Of a stretch of 64,000 nt of DNA, positions 1 through 8,243 are shown one piece after another. Origin of the DNA: Pseudonocardia sp. HH130629-09 (GTDB lineage Bacteria; Actinomycetota; Actinomycetes; Mycobacteriales; Pseudonocardiaceae). Within the stretch, counting starts at the first letter, position 1. Each line of letters starts with the position of its first letter. The notes below the pieces were generated by a model that saw only the letters and a program-made list of their open reading frames with translations, did not search any database and was not told the origin of the DNA. Location of the stretch: NCBI RefSeq assembly GCF_001294645.1, contig NZ_CP011868.1, forward strand, positions 5,022,001-5,086,000. Reading direction: 5' to 3'. Both the position numbers and the translations under genes were made by a program.

Positions 1-1354
1 CCCCGATCTCCTGCGACGAGATCCGCTGCCCCTCGAAGTGCATGACGATCTCGTCGTCGCGGGCCGCCCAGACGACCATCTGGAGCAGGTAGTCCGGGTC
101 GTTGTAGGCCCACATCGACAGGGCGCGCGCGGACTGGCAGGTGGGGTTGTCACCCTGCCCGACGCCGAGCGGCTGGCCCAGCATCGACAGCACGCCGGCC
201 AGCAGCCGTACCTCGGGCTCGGGCTGCTCGCCGAATGCGGCGACCAGGCGTTCTCGGGCGGCCGGGCCGATCTCGAGCGCGATCTGGCGCCACAGCCCGG
301 GCACGACCGGCGGTTCGTAGAGGATCCCGCGGTCGAGCAGCAGCGCCAGACCGTAGATGCACTGCGCGGTGTGCGGGGTGACGGCCTCCTCGATCAGCCG
401 GTGGACCAGGTCGCGGTAGCGCAGCAGGCAGTTCTTGCCGGTGTCGGACAGACCGAGCGCCTCGGCGAGCAGGTAGTCGCTCTCGTGCCGCAGGAACTGC
501 AGCAGCTCCGCGTGGTACGGCGACACGAGCCCGGTGTCGTGCATGGCCCGGGCGAACCCGGCCGCCTCGTACTGCAGGCCGCCGGTGTCCATCGCCTCCA
601 GACGCGAGCGGAAGACGTCGATGCCCGGGTCCTCGCGACTCGCCTCGGTGGTCCCGAACAGCGCGGTGATCAGCCGATCGAGGCCCTGCCCGGAGGACAG
701 GTCGACGCTGGGGTCGCCGCGCCACACCGACAGCCGGGTGATCAGCGACGTCACCTGGTCGACCTGGATCGGACGCTGGCGCAGGATCCGCCAGATCTCG
801 GCGACCAGCTTGTCGAGGATGCTGTCGTAGCCGATGCCCTCGGCGATGTGCCGGAACAGATCGCGGATCATCTGGGCCGTGCGGCCCTCGTGGACCCGCT
901 CCGCCTCGGTCGGCGGGGTGAACAGCAGCTCCAGGTTCATCGCCAGCACCTGGGACAGGAACTGGCGGGCCTCGTCGGCCGAGATCGCGGGGTGGTCGTA
1001 CTCCCCCAGGGCGACCGCGAGCATCCGCAGCTCGCTGGTCGCCTCCATCACCACCGTGTCGGCGACGCCGCTGTGCAGCCCCGCCCCGACGAACGCCGGG
1101 ACGAGGATGTCGGGTTGGGCCCAGTCGGTGCCGGCGAACACACCGGCTTCCTCCAGCTGCCGGGCACGGGCCTGCACGGCGGCGGGGCCACCCTCCTGCA
1201 ACAGCACGCGACGGAGCTGCTCCAGAACCCTGCGGATCTTCGTCGTCTTGCCGAAGTCCGGGGTCCGGGCAAGGTCGCGGGTGGCGTCGTCGAGCGAGAC
1301 CAGGCGCCTGTCCAGCACGGAGGTCCCACTCGCGACGTCGACGGTCGGTTTCAC
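1..1354 (-). CDS. Unidentified protein, partner of ATP-grasp ligase (3' end beyond window)
   Basis: The gene reads leftward from a GTG at 1354, with a good ribosome site (GAGGGA) a few bases before it, and stays open for 451 codons to the window edge, so its C-terminus is missing. I do not recognise the family. The visible part is soluble and mostly helical in character: no signal peptide, no membrane segment, no Cys-rich cluster, with regular charged/leucine patterns. It lies 48 bases downstream of the ATP-grasp gene on the same strand and is almost certainly co-transcribed with it, so it probably works with that ligase, as a partner subunit, substrate-binding protein or next pathway enzyme. 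No function is assigned. Confidence 0.75.
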   Translation of the reverse strand, partial: MKPTVDVASGTSVLDRRLVSLDDATRDLARTPDFGKTTKIRRVLEQLRRVLLQEGGPAAVQARARQLEEAGVFAGTDWAQPDILVPAFVGAGLHSGVADTVVMEATSELRMLAVALGEYDHPAISADEARQFLSQVLAMNLELLFTPPTEAERVHEGRTAQMIRDLFRHIAEGIGYDSILDKLVAEIWRILRQRPIQVDQVTSLITRLSVWRGDPSVDLSSGQGLDRLITALFGTTEASREDPGIDVFRSRLEAMDTGGLQYEAAGFARAMHDTGLVSPYHAELLQFLRHESDYLLAEALGLSDTGKNCLLRYRDLVHRLIEEAVTPHTAQCIYGLALLLDRGILYEPPVVPGLWRQIALEIGPAARERLVAAFGEQPEPEVRLLAGVLSMLGQPLGVGQGDNPTCQSARALSMWAYNDPDYLLQMVVWAARDDEIVMHFEGQRISSQEIG

Positions 1355-1402
1355 ACGGCTTCCCTCGTTCGGGCTCCACGGCCGTGGGCGGGGTACCCGC
1401 CC

Positions 1403-2644
1403 TCAGACGTAGAAGTCGAGTTCTTCCTGCTTCTTCAACAGATCCCGCATCCGGTAGGGGTCGTCCCCGAAGAAGTAGAGCAGACCCCAGTGTGTGCCGA
1501 ACGCGGTCCTCTTCGTCACCGTCTCCTCGACCGGCGACGTGAGGTCGTGCGACTCGTAGTAGTCGTCGTCCTCGGTCTCCTCGGGGATCTGCAGGCTGCT
1601 GACGACGCGGCGGCGCGGGTAGACCCCGAAGCAGCCGGCCACGCCGGAGGCACCCTCGACCTCCTTCGGGAAGAAGGCGTCGATCTCCTCCTCGGTGGTC
1701 TTCGGGTCGAACGCCAGCACGAGGCCCTGGTAGGCGTTGAAGCCGTAGGAGCGCTCGAGCAGCTCGAAGACCTTGAAGCCCGGCGGCCGGTACGCGACCT
1801 CGCCGAAGTACATCTCGCCGTCGGAGGTGACGAAGTACTCCGGGTGGACGAAGCCGAACTCGATGTCGAAGGTCTTGATCAGCTTCTCGATCTGGGCGGT
1901 GATCGCGGGCCGGTACTTCTCCAGCTCCGGGGTCGCCGGCACGAACACCGAGTAGCCGAGGGTGACGTACTCGGAGATGTTGAGGAACTTGATCTTCCCC
2001 TTGTGCACCCACGCCTCGACGGCGAACTCCCACCCGTCGAGGTGGGACTCCATCAGGAGCGGGAACTCCTCGTCCGGGATGTTGTCGATGTCCTCGTAGG
2101 TGCGCACCACGCGGTGCCCGAGGCACCCCGCCTTGTCGAACGCCTTGATGTGGATCGGGTCGTTCGGGTCGCCGTCGAGCTTCAGCAGGGTCTGGTTGAC
2201 GCGCTTGAGGAAGCGGACGATGTCGTCACGGTCGTGGGCCTCCTCGAAGATGCCCACCCGGATCCCGCCGAGCTGCGCGCGACGCTTCATCAGCGCCTTG
2301 TCCCGAAGCAGCATCGCCTGCCCGAACAGCCGCGGGTTGTCGAGCAGCACCGAATTGATCGCGCCGGCCCATTCCACGGTTTCCTCGAACAGCGGGATGG
2401 CGACGTCGACGCCCATCCCCTGCAAGGTCTCCGCGATCTCCATCGAACGGTCGTTCAGCCGCTCGAAGTTCCACGGGACGTACGGGATCTCGTGTTCCTT
2501 GCAATACTTCTCCGCCCAGTCCGGGGCCACGACGACGTACCGGCGGTCGAAGCGGTCGATCGCCTCCACCGCATTGAGACTCCACCCGAGAAGAGCGACG
2601 TATCCCTTTTCCGGATTCTTGGCGACTGAGTCGGACCGAGGCAT
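1403..2644 (-). CDS. ATP-grasp domain ligase
   Basis: 413 residues. I chose the ATG at 2644 (MPRSDSVAKN) because GGGAGG precedes it by about ten bases; longer readings have no such site. The order fits an ATP-grasp carboxylate-amine/thiol ligase: an N-terminal pre-ATP domain (PEKGYVALLGW, DRRYVVVAPDW), a central region with DKALMKRRA and PLLMESHLDGWEFAVEAW, and the metal/ATP-binding end GFVHPEYF...GEVAYRPPG. Family members join a carboxylate to an amine using ATP through an acyl phosphate. The substrate cannot be read from sequence; peptide or amino-acid ligation is the usual theme. It heads an operon with the unidentified gene at 1-1354. Confidence 0.85.
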   Translation of the reverse strand: MPRSDSVAKNPEKGYVALLGWSLNAVEAIDRFDRRYVVVAPDWAEKYCKEHEIPYVPWNFERLNDRSMEIAETLQGMGVDVAIPLFEETVEWAGAINSVLLDNPRLFGQAMLLRDKALMKRRAQLGGIRVGIFEEAHDRDDIVRFLKRVNQTLLKLDGDPNDPIHIKAFDKAGCLGHRVVRTYEDIDNIPDEEFPLLMESHLDGWEFAVEAWVHKGKIKFLNISEYVTLGYSVFVPATPELEKYRPAITAQIEKLIKTFDIEFGFVHPEYFVTSDGEMYFGEVAYRPPGFKVFELLERSYGFNAYQGLVLAFDPKTTEEEIDAFFPKEVEGASGVAGCFGVYPRRRVVSSLQIPEETEDDDYYESHDLTSPVEETVTKRTAFGTHWGLLYFFGDDPYRMRDLLKKQEELDFYV

Positions 2645-2670
2645 GGAAAGGCAACCTCCCGATTTCGACG

Positions 2671-2700
2671 AATTTAGGCGGCGAATGCTTGAGTCCACAC
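2671..2700 (-). promoter_or_regulatory. Possible promoter of the ATP-grasp operon
   Basis: On the minus strand the sequence TAAATT (2676 to 2671) fits the actinobacterial -10 consensus TANNNT, in a patch that is clearly more A/T-rich than its surroundings and 27 bases before the ATP-grasp start codon. A weak -35-like TGGACT lies about 15 bases upstream. This is a pattern match only. Confidence 0.35.
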
Positions 2701-2742
2701 CGTACCCCGGGTGCACCCGGCGGGCGGATCGTGGCGACCCGG

Positions 2743-3681
2743 TCAGTCCTCGTCGGGCCCGGCGACGCCGGCGAGCCGGACCAGTCGGCGCAGCCGTCCG
2801 GCGACGGTATCCTTGGTCAGCGGCGGGTCGGCGAGACGGCCGAGCTCGGCCAGCGACAGCGACGGGTGCTCCAGCCGCAGCAGGGCGGTCTCGCGCAGGT
2901 GGGGCACGACGTCGTCGCCGAGCACCCGCAGCGCGGCCCGGACACGCTCCGTCGTCGCGGCGGCGGCCGTCGCGGCGCGGCGGGCGTTGACCGTCTGCAA
3001 CGACCCGTCCGCAGGCGTCGCGGCCCGCGGCACGACCGGGAACCGGCCCAGCACCTCGGCCACGCCCGGCGCTCCGACGCTGCGCAGCAGGGACTCGACG
3101 CTCTCCGGGTCGCGCACCACCACCCGGTGCTCGGTCACGGTCTCCTGCGGCTCGGCCAGGACCCCCAACCCGCGGGCCACCCCGACCAGGGCCAGCACGA
3201 CGGCCGGCCCGGGGCAGGTGACCACCAGCCGGACACGCCCGGCCGGCCGGACGACCCGTCCGCGGGCGATCAGCGCCCCGCGCCAGACCCCGGCCGCGAC
3301 GACGGGCCCCGCCGCGACGACGGCCGGCGGCAGCCCGAGCACCGGCCGCCCGGTCCGGTCGACCAGGCCCGTCGCCCGGGCGAGGTCGGCGCCCGGCGCC
3401 GTCACCCGCACCTGGTAGCGCAGGGTCCCGGCGCCGCCGGTCACGACCTCGGAGCGCAGCCCGCCACGGCCGTGGAGTGCGTTCAGCTCCGCGCCCAGGC
3501 GCAGGGCGGGGGCCGGGGCGTCGAACTCGGCGCGGATCGTCGTGGTGCCGTCGCGGACGCCGACCTCACCCGCCAGCCGCAGCTGGGCGACGAGACCGGC
3601 GTGCCGGGCGGCGGCACGCCCCTCGCGGACCGCGCCGAGCTCGCGGCGCAGCTCGGCGGTGACACGCTCCAGGTCGAACAC
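2743..3681 (-). CDS. Divergent WhiA-like sporulation regulator
   Basis: 312 residues from a GTG at 3681 with AGGAGG just upstream. It follows the WhiA pattern throughout: an N-terminal degenerate homing-endonuclease-like half (TAELRRELGAV, RLAGEVGV, GLVDRTGRPVLGLPP, LVVTCPGPAVVLALVGVARGLG) and a C-terminal helix-turn-helix (LRETALLRLEHPSLSLAELGRLADPPLTKDTVAGRLRRL, given here in pieces: LRETALLRLEHP, SLAELGRLADPPLTKDTVAG). Canonical WhiA binds DNA with WhiB and drives the switch to sporulation septation. Here the usually conserved NRxxNxDxAN linker is replaced by a diverged stretch (SLQTVNARRAA), and the neighbours rapZ and yvcK of canonical whiA are absent. I read it as a paralogue and give no symbol. 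Confidence 0.8.
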   Translation of the reverse strand: MFDLERVTAELRRELGAVREGRAAARHAGLVAQLRLAGEVGVRDGTTTIRAEFDAPAPALRLGAELNALHGRGGLRSEVVTGGAGTLRYQVRVTAPGADLARATGLVDRTGRPVLGLPPAVVAAGPVVAAGVWRGALIARGRVVRPAGRVRLVVTCPGPAVVLALVGVARGLGVLAEPQETVTEHRVVVRDPESVESLLRSVGAPGVAEVLGRFPVVPRAATPADGSLQTVNARRAATAAAATTERVRAALRVLGDDVVPHLRETALLRLEHPSLSLAELGRLADPPLTKDTVAGRLRRLVRLAGVAGPDED

Positions 3682-3791
3682 GGTCGCCTCCTGGGGAGGG
3701 GAGGTGGCAGGACGGGAACGCACATCCCCCGAGGTGCGTCCCCGCCCTGCCCGGACGAGTGGGGCGCAGGCGGCGCCCCACCGTGGCGGGA

Positions 3792-3992
3792 TCAGTCCTC
3801 GGACGGGGGCGCGTGCATCGGGCAGCGCGGATCGATGCAGGGGAGGGCCTGCGCCCCCGACCGGTAGGCCGCGTTCGCCAGCACCGAGCACAGGCAGCCC
3901 TGGGCCTTCGCCCGCGGCCCACCCGGCGCCAGCTCGCCGGACGGGACCGGCACCGGTCCCGGACCTCCCCCGCCGTTCGTCCCCTCGGGCAT
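3792..3992 (-). CDS. Small cysteine-containing protein
   Basis: 66 residues from an ATG at 3992 (MPEGTNGGGG) preceded by GGAGGG. A Gly/Pro-rich front half is followed by a compact tail with QGCLCSVLANAAYR and PCIDPRCPMH, giving CxC and CxxxxC/H ligands that could hold a metal. The pattern resembles short zinc-ribbon-like tails seen in actinobacterial and actinophage proteins; that likeness is from memory. It lies 110 bases upstream of the WhiA-like gene on the same strand and may share its transcript. No function can be assigned. Confidence 0.6.
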   Translation of the reverse strand: MPEGTNGGGGPGPVPVPSGELAPGGPRAKAQGCLCSVLANAAYRSGAQALPCIDPRCPMHAPPSED

Positions 3993-4131
3993 GGTTCCCC
4001 CTCCGCACGACTGCGCGCCCGGCGTTCCCCGGTGGACGGGGCCCGTGCGCAGATACATCCGGCGGCCGCCGCCGTGTCAGGGACCGGCCGGGCGACCGGG
4101 TCGGGACGGTACCCTATACATGGAGTAACGC

Positions 4132-4854
4132 CTATTTCGGGACGGTATCGACGGGGAGTGGCGATTCACCACTCAGGGTGACCCCTCTGCGCCGGGCCAG
4201 ACCAGCGATCTGGGCCCAGATGAGGACCGTCAGGTGCTCGGCCACGACCTCGCGGGCCGGGGCGGTCCCCGTCTCGCGGCCGCGCAGCCACCACTCCGCG
4301 GTCGCCTGCACCGAGCCCACCAGGGACCGCGACCACACCCCGACCAGCTCGGACTCCTCGATGCCCAGCGCCGCGGCCGACGAGCCGAGCACCCCGGCCA
4401 GGGCGGAGGCGATGAACTCTCGGCCCGCGTCGACGACCTCGCCCCGCTGGCCGGGCAGCCGCCGGCGGAACAGCAGGTCGACGCCCGGCGAGTCCTCGAG
4501 GAAGCCCAGCACCGCGTCGACCGAGTCGTGGATCCGCGTTCGCGCCGCGTTCTCCCGGTACAGGACGGGCATCAGCCGCTCCATGAGCCGGTCGGTCGCC
4601 CGGGCCGCCATCGCGTCGAGCAGCGCCGCCCGGTCGCCGAAGTGCCGGTAGATCACCGGCTTGGTGACACCCGCCTCGTGGGCCACCTGGTCGAGGCCGA
4701 AGTCCTGCCCGTCACGGCCCAGCACGACGAGCGCCGCGTCGACCACCTGCTCACGACGGCGCGCGCGGTGCGTCTCCCAGCGCGTGCTGCGGCCGTCGGA
4801 CCGGGGGTCGCCCGCGGCCCCGGGCTCCCCGTGCTCGGACGACACGCCGACCAT
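4132..4854 (-). CDS. TetR family transcriptional regulator
   Basis: 240 residues. The DNA-binding domain is at about residues 30-80 (REQVVDAALVVLGRDG, VAHEAGVTKPVIYRHFGDRAALLDA), followed by a ligand/dimerisation region (FLEDSPGVDLLFRRR, SLVGSVQATAEWWLRG). TetR proteins usually repress nearby genes until a small molecule binds. Starts at ATG 4854 or GTG 4845 are both possible; GAGGAG sits only one base before the ATG, which favours the GTG. It is transcribed toward the small Cys protein and follows the next TetR gene on the same strand. Its target is not evident. Confidence 0.85.
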   Translation of the reverse strand: MVGVSSEHGEPGAAGDPRSDGRSTRWETHRARRREQVVDAALVVLGRDGQDFGLDQVAHEAGVTKPVIYRHFGDRAALLDAMAARATDRLMERLMPVLYRENAARTRIHDSVDAVLGFLEDSPGVDLLFRRRLPGQRGEVVDAGREFIASALAGVLGSSAAALGIEESELVGVWSRSLVGSVQATAEWWLRGRETGTAPAREVVAEHLTVLIWAQIAGLARRRGVTLSGESPLPVDTVPK

Positions 4855-4928
4855 GCTCCTCCCCGGCGGGCCCGGCCGGAGGAGGACCGGACCCCGGACA
4901 ACAGTGGATCATGCGCCCCCCGGCCGGC

Positions 4929-5540
4929 TCAGCGCGGCGCGGTCATCCCGCGCGCGACGAGCTCGGCGAGGGCGGTCGCGCCGTCCTCGTCGATCGGCCC
5001 GCCGTGCACCGCCAGCCGCCAGAACGGCACGCTGCCGAGCAGGTCGACGACGAGCTCCGCCTCCACCCCGCGGGCCTGCTCCGGCGCGATATCCCCCCGC
5101 GCGACGGCCCGGTCGAGCACCTCCCGCGACCGGGCCCGGCGCGGCCCGGCGAGCCGGGACCGGAACGCCTCTGCCAGGCCCGGCGACCGCCGGGACTCCG
5201 CAAGCAGGTCCGGCACGATCGGCGCCAGCCGGGGGTGGTCGAGCCAGTCCCGCATCCCGACGACGAGGGCACGCAGGTCACCGACCAGCGTGCCGGTGTC
5301 CGGGGACGGCTCGGGCGGGACCCCGAACCGGCCGACGACGTCCATGACCATCTCGTCCTTGCCGGGCCAGCGCCGGTACAGCGCGCTCTTGCCGACCCCG
5401 GCACGCGCCGCCACCCGCTGCATCGACAGCCGGCCGTGGCCGACCTCGGCGAGCTCGGCCAGCACGGCGTCGACGACCGCCTCGGTCAGCTCGGGCCGGA
5501 GGACGGCGGCTCCGGACGGGGCACGGCGCGGGCTGGGCAC
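4929..5540 (-). CDS. TetR family regulator, divergent from SnoaL-NmrA genes
   Basis: 203 residues from GTG 5540. The HTH is near the N-terminus (LTEAVVDAVLAELAEVG, VAARAGVGKSALYRRWPGKDEMV), typical of TetR proteins that carry a TetR_C_11-like ligand domain. It is divergent from the SnoaL-like gene at 5628, and a near-perfect palindrome lies in the 87-bp gap, so it probably represses both itself and the rightward SnoaL, NmrA, oxidoreductase genes. Ligand unknown. Confidence 0.88.
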   Translation of the reverse strand: MPSPRRAPSGAAVLRPELTEAVVDAVLAELAEVGHGRLSMQRVAARAGVGKSALYRRWPGKDEMVMDVVGRFGVPPEPSPDTGTLVGDLRALVVGMRDWLDHPRLAPIVPDLLAESRRSPGLAEAFRSRLAGPRRARSREVLDRAVARGDIAPEQARGVEAELVVDLLGSVPFWRLAVHGGPIDEDGATALAELVARGMTAPR

Positions 5541-5558
5541 GGTCGCAGCATAGCGACT

Positions 5559-5582
5559 GGACGGGACGGACCTGTCTCGTCC
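5559..5582. promoter_or_regulatory. Probable TetR operator (palindrome)
   Basis: GGACGGGAC-GGACCT-GTCTCGTCC: two 9-base arms match at eight of nine positions around a 6-base centre. It sits between the divergent TetR gene (start 5540) and the SnoaL gene (start 5628), just upstream of a possible rightward -10 (TAGTCG at 5584). Size and place fit an autoregulating TetR operator. Confidence 0.6.
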
Positions 5583-5627
5583 ATAGTCGTCGGGACGGAA
5601 CCGTATCGCCGTAACGGAGACCTCCCA

Positions 5628-6068
5628 ATGGACGACGACGCACGACGACGGCGCGCCCACGCCGCCGTGGACGCGGTCCTGGACCGCGTCCTGGCCCACG
5701 ACATGGCGGGCTTCGCCGCGCTCTGGGCCCCCGACGGCACGATGACCTTCCCGTTCGTGGCCCCGGGCTCGCCGCGGGCGCTCGCCGGCCGGGACGCCGT
5801 CGCCGCCTACGTGGCCGGGTACAACGAGCTGCTGCTGCCCGCCGCCGTCACCGACGAGGTACGGCACACCACCGGCGACCCGGACACCCTCGTCGTCGAG
5901 TTCGCGGTGCGCGGCACGGTCGTGGCGACCGGGACGGACTACACCCTGCGCTACGTCGCGGTCGTGACCGTCGGCCCGGACGGGATCACCGGCTACCGCG
6001 ACCACTGGAGCCCGCTGGAGGCCCAGCAGGTACTCGGCCGCACGGGACTGGTGGAGGCCGCGCGATGA
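5628..6068 (+). CDS. SnoaL-like / nuclear transport factor 2-fold protein
   Basis: 146 residues from ATG 5628 with GGAGAC upstream. The sequence has the SnoaL-like cone-fold pattern: an N-terminal helix (DAVLDRVLAHDMAGFAALWAPDGTMTFPF), a GRDAVAAY segment and a C-terminal strand with ITGYRDHWSPLEAQQVLG. Such proteins are isomerases, hydrolases or ligand binders acting on small polar or aromatic molecules. Its stop overlaps the start of the NmrA gene (ATGA), so the two are translationally coupled under the divergent TetR. Confidence 0.8.
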   Translation: MDDDARRRRAHAAVDAVLDRVLAHDMAGFAALWAPDGTMTFPFVAPGSPRALAGRDAVAAYVAGYNELLLPAAVTDEVRHTTGDPDTLVVEFAVRGTVVATGTDYTLRYVAVVTVGPDGITGYRDHWSPLEAQQVLGRTGLVEAAR

Positions 6069-6880
6069 CCGTGTTGGTCACCGGGGCCACCGGTACGACC
6101 GGCCGGCGGGTCGCCGAACTCCTGGACGCCGCGGGGGCCGGCGTCCGGCGGGCCGCTCGGTCCACCTCCCCGGGGTTCGACTGGCTGGACCCGGCGACCC
6201 ACGACGCGGCGTTCGACGGCGTCGAGCGGATGTACCTGCTCCCGCCGGTCGCCACACCCGACCCCGCTCCCGTGGTCGCGCCCGTCCTGGAGCGGGCCGT
6301 CCGGCGGGGGCTGCGCCGGGTGGTACTGCTGAGTTCCTCGGCGGTCGGGCGCGGCACGCCCGGCCCCGGTGTCGTGCAGCAGGTCGTCCGGGACACGGCC
6401 CCGGAGCCGTGCGTGCTGCGGCCGTCGTGGTTCGCCCAGAACCTGGTCGGTGAGCACCTCGCCGCCCGCGGGCTGCGCGCCGGCGAGGTCGTCACCGCCA
6501 CCGGGGACGGACGGGTCCCGTTCGTCGACGCCGCGGACATCGCCGCCGTCGCCACCGCGCTGCTGCTCGACCCGGCACCACCGGAGCACGACGTGGTCGT
6601 CACCGGCCCGGAGGCGCTGTCCTACGACGACGTGTGCTCGATCTGGACCGAGGTCACCGGCCGGGCGGCCCGGCACCGCCGGGTGGACGTGCCCGCGATG
6701 GCCGACCGGCTCGTCGCGGACGGCATGCCCGCCGACTACGCGGCCGTGCTCGCCGGGCTCGACGGGCTCATCGCCGACGGCGCCCAGGCGGCCACCAGCG
6801 ACGCGGTGCGACGGATCACCGGGCACGACCCGCGCAGCGTGCGGGACGTGCTGCGCGAGGCCGGCCCCGTCCGGCCATGA
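6065..6880 (+). CDS. NmrA-like NAD(P)-binding oxidoreductase
   Basis: 271 residues. The N-terminal Rossmann motif is VLVTGATGTTGRRV, with LLPPVATPDP and VVLLSSSAVGRG in the fold and a substrate-side segment LRPSWFAQNL. It is an atypical short-chain dehydrogenase/NmrA protein of the QOR2 (YtfG) type; members either reduce quinones with NADPH or sense NADP. It overlaps the SnoaL gene by four bases and precedes a quinone oxidoreductase, so the trio probably handles a redox-active or electrophilic compound under TetR control. Confidence 0.85.
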   Translation: MTVLVTGATGTTGRRVAELLDAAGAGVRRAARSTSPGFDWLDPATHDAAFDGVERMYLLPPVATPDPAPVVAPVLERAVRRGLRRVVLLSSSAVGRGTPGPGVVQQVVRDTAPEPCVLRPSWFAQNLVGEHLAARGLRAGEVVTATGDGRVPFVDAADIAAVATALLLDPAPPEHDVVVTGPEALSYDDVCSIWTEVTGRAARHRRVDVPAMADRLVADGMPADYAAVLAGLDGLIADGAQAATSDAVRRITGHDPRSVRDVLREAGPVRP

Positions 6881-6962
6881 CCACGGCCACACCGGCGGCC
6901 GACTTCGGGCACCCGCGTGCGAGGCTCGCCCGCGGACGCGCTGGACGAGGCGAGGAGGCGTG

Positions 6963-7901
6963 GTGCGACGGGTGGTCTGCAGGGAGTTCGCCGATCCGGA
7001 GCGGTTCGAGCTGGTGGAGGAGCCGACCCCGGAGCCGGGACCGGGCGAGGTGCTCGTCTCGGTCGAGGCGACAGCGGTCAGCTTCGTCGACGGCCTGATC
7101 GCCCGCGGCGGCTACCAGCTGCGCCCACCGCTCCCGTTCACCCCGGGCACGGCCGTCGCCGGGACGACCGCGGACGGGCGGCGGGTCGCCGCACTGCTGA
7201 TGTCCTTCGGTGGGTTCGCCAGCCACGTCGTGGTCCCGGAGGACCTCCTCGTGCCGGTGCCGGACGGAGTAGACCCGGCTGTCGCGGCGAGCTCGATGGA
7301 GAGCCACGGGACGATCGCCTTCGCACTGCGGGAGCGGGTCGCGGTCCGCCCCGGCGAGTGGGTCGTCGTGCTCGGCGCGAGCGGCGGGATCGGCCGGGCC
7401 GCGATCGACCACTCCCGCGCGGCCGGGGCGCGGGTGCTCGCCGTCGCGTCCACACCGGACAAGCGAGCGGCCGCGCTCGCCGCAGGCGCCGAGGCCGCAG
7501 TCGGCTACGACGGCCTCAAGGACACCGTCCGCGAGCACACCGGCGGGGGAGCGGACGTCGTGATCGACCCGGTCGGCGGGGACGCCGCGGAGGCCGCGCT
7601 GCGGGCCCTCGGCACGGGTGGCCGGTTCTGCGTGCTGGGCTTCACCTCCGGCGGCATCCCGCGGCTGCCGGCGAACGTCGTGCTGCTGCGCAACCGGACC
7701 GTCGTCGGGGTGGACTGGGGCGACTGGTCGCGTACCGACCCGGTGGCCTCGCGCGACCTGGCGGAGGACGTGCTGCGCCGGATCGCCGCCGGCGAGCTGC
7801 ACCCGGCGCCGCCGCGGGCGCTGCCGCTGGCCGACGCCGCCGTCGCGACCCGCGCCTACGCCGAACGCTCCGCGGTCGGGAAGCTGGTGCTCGCTCCCTG
7901 A
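6963..7901 (+). CDS. Zinc-free quinone oxidoreductase (MDR superfamily)
   Basis: 312 residues. GTG codons stand at 6960 and 6963; I take 6963 because GAGGAGG ends six bases before it. The medium-chain dehydrogenase order is present: a GroES-like front (EPTPEPGPGEVLVSVEATAVSFVD), PFTPGTAVAGTT, then the cofactor fold WVVVLGASGGIGRAAID and IDPVGGDAAEAALRAL. The zinc-ligand cysteines of alcohol dehydrogenases are absent, as in NADPH:quinone reductases. It lies 82 bases after the NmrA gene and probably belongs to the same TetR-controlled unit. Confidence 0.87.
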   Translation: MRRVVCREFADPERFELVEEPTPEPGPGEVLVSVEATAVSFVDGLIARGGYQLRPPLPFTPGTAVAGTTADGRRVAALLMSFGGFASHVVVPEDLLVPVPDGVDPAVAASSMESHGTIAFALRERVAVRPGEWVVVLGASGGIGRAAIDHSRAAGARVLAVASTPDKRAAALAAGAEAAVGYDGLKDTVREHTGGGADVVIDPVGGDAAEAALRALGTGGRFCVLGFTSGGIPRLPANVVLLRNRTVVGVDWGDWSRTDPVASRDLAEDVLRRIAAGELHPAPPRALPLADAAVATRAYAERSAVGKLVLAP

Positions 7902-7975
7902 CTCCTGGCCGTCCCGGGCGCCATCCCCGTCGTGCGGCGGACGAACACCCCGGCGGCGGCCGGTTCTGGCCGGGC

Positions 7976-8243
7976 GTGGCGGGCGGTGTGCTCTGCCTGC
8001 TCGCGGCCACCAGCGGCATCGTCGGGGCGCCACCGCACCGGAGCAGGCACTCCCGGCCGCTGCCCGGTGTCGCCGCGGGCACGGTCACCGCGCAGGACCC
8101 CCGCCGGGTCGTCGGGCCACGCCCGCACCGCGGCGACCACGGGTACGGCAGCAAGCGTGACCGCGACGGCGACGGCGTCGCCTGCGGGCGAGGCACCCGG
8201 ACGACCTGGCACGAACCGGGCCGGCGCAGGCATCATCGAGGAG
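7976..8243 (+). pseudogene. Remnant of an Excalibur-domain protein
   Basis: One frame reads a hydrophobic start (GGVLCLLAATSGIVG) and ends with GYGSKRDRDGDGVACG at 8141-8188, which is the Excalibur calcium-binding signature (DxDxDGxxC) of small secreted actinobacterial proteins. No convincing start is visible, the expected stop soon after the motif is missing, and the frame runs on into the DUF1707 gene. I take it as a decayed or frameshifted gene; a real short CDS remains possible. Confidence 0.35.

Noticed and set aside
38..2629. 863-codon rightward open frame
   Set aside because: It is the complement of the ATP-grasp and partner genes. Its sequence is low-complexity Arg/Val/Gly with no domain, while the opposite strand has clear ATP-grasp motifs and ribosome sites.
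4100..4131. Promoter from the A/T-rich patch TATACATGGAGTAACG
   Set aside because: It lies just past the TetR stop, faces no rightward gene, and its leftward -10 (TAGGGT) lacks a matching -35.
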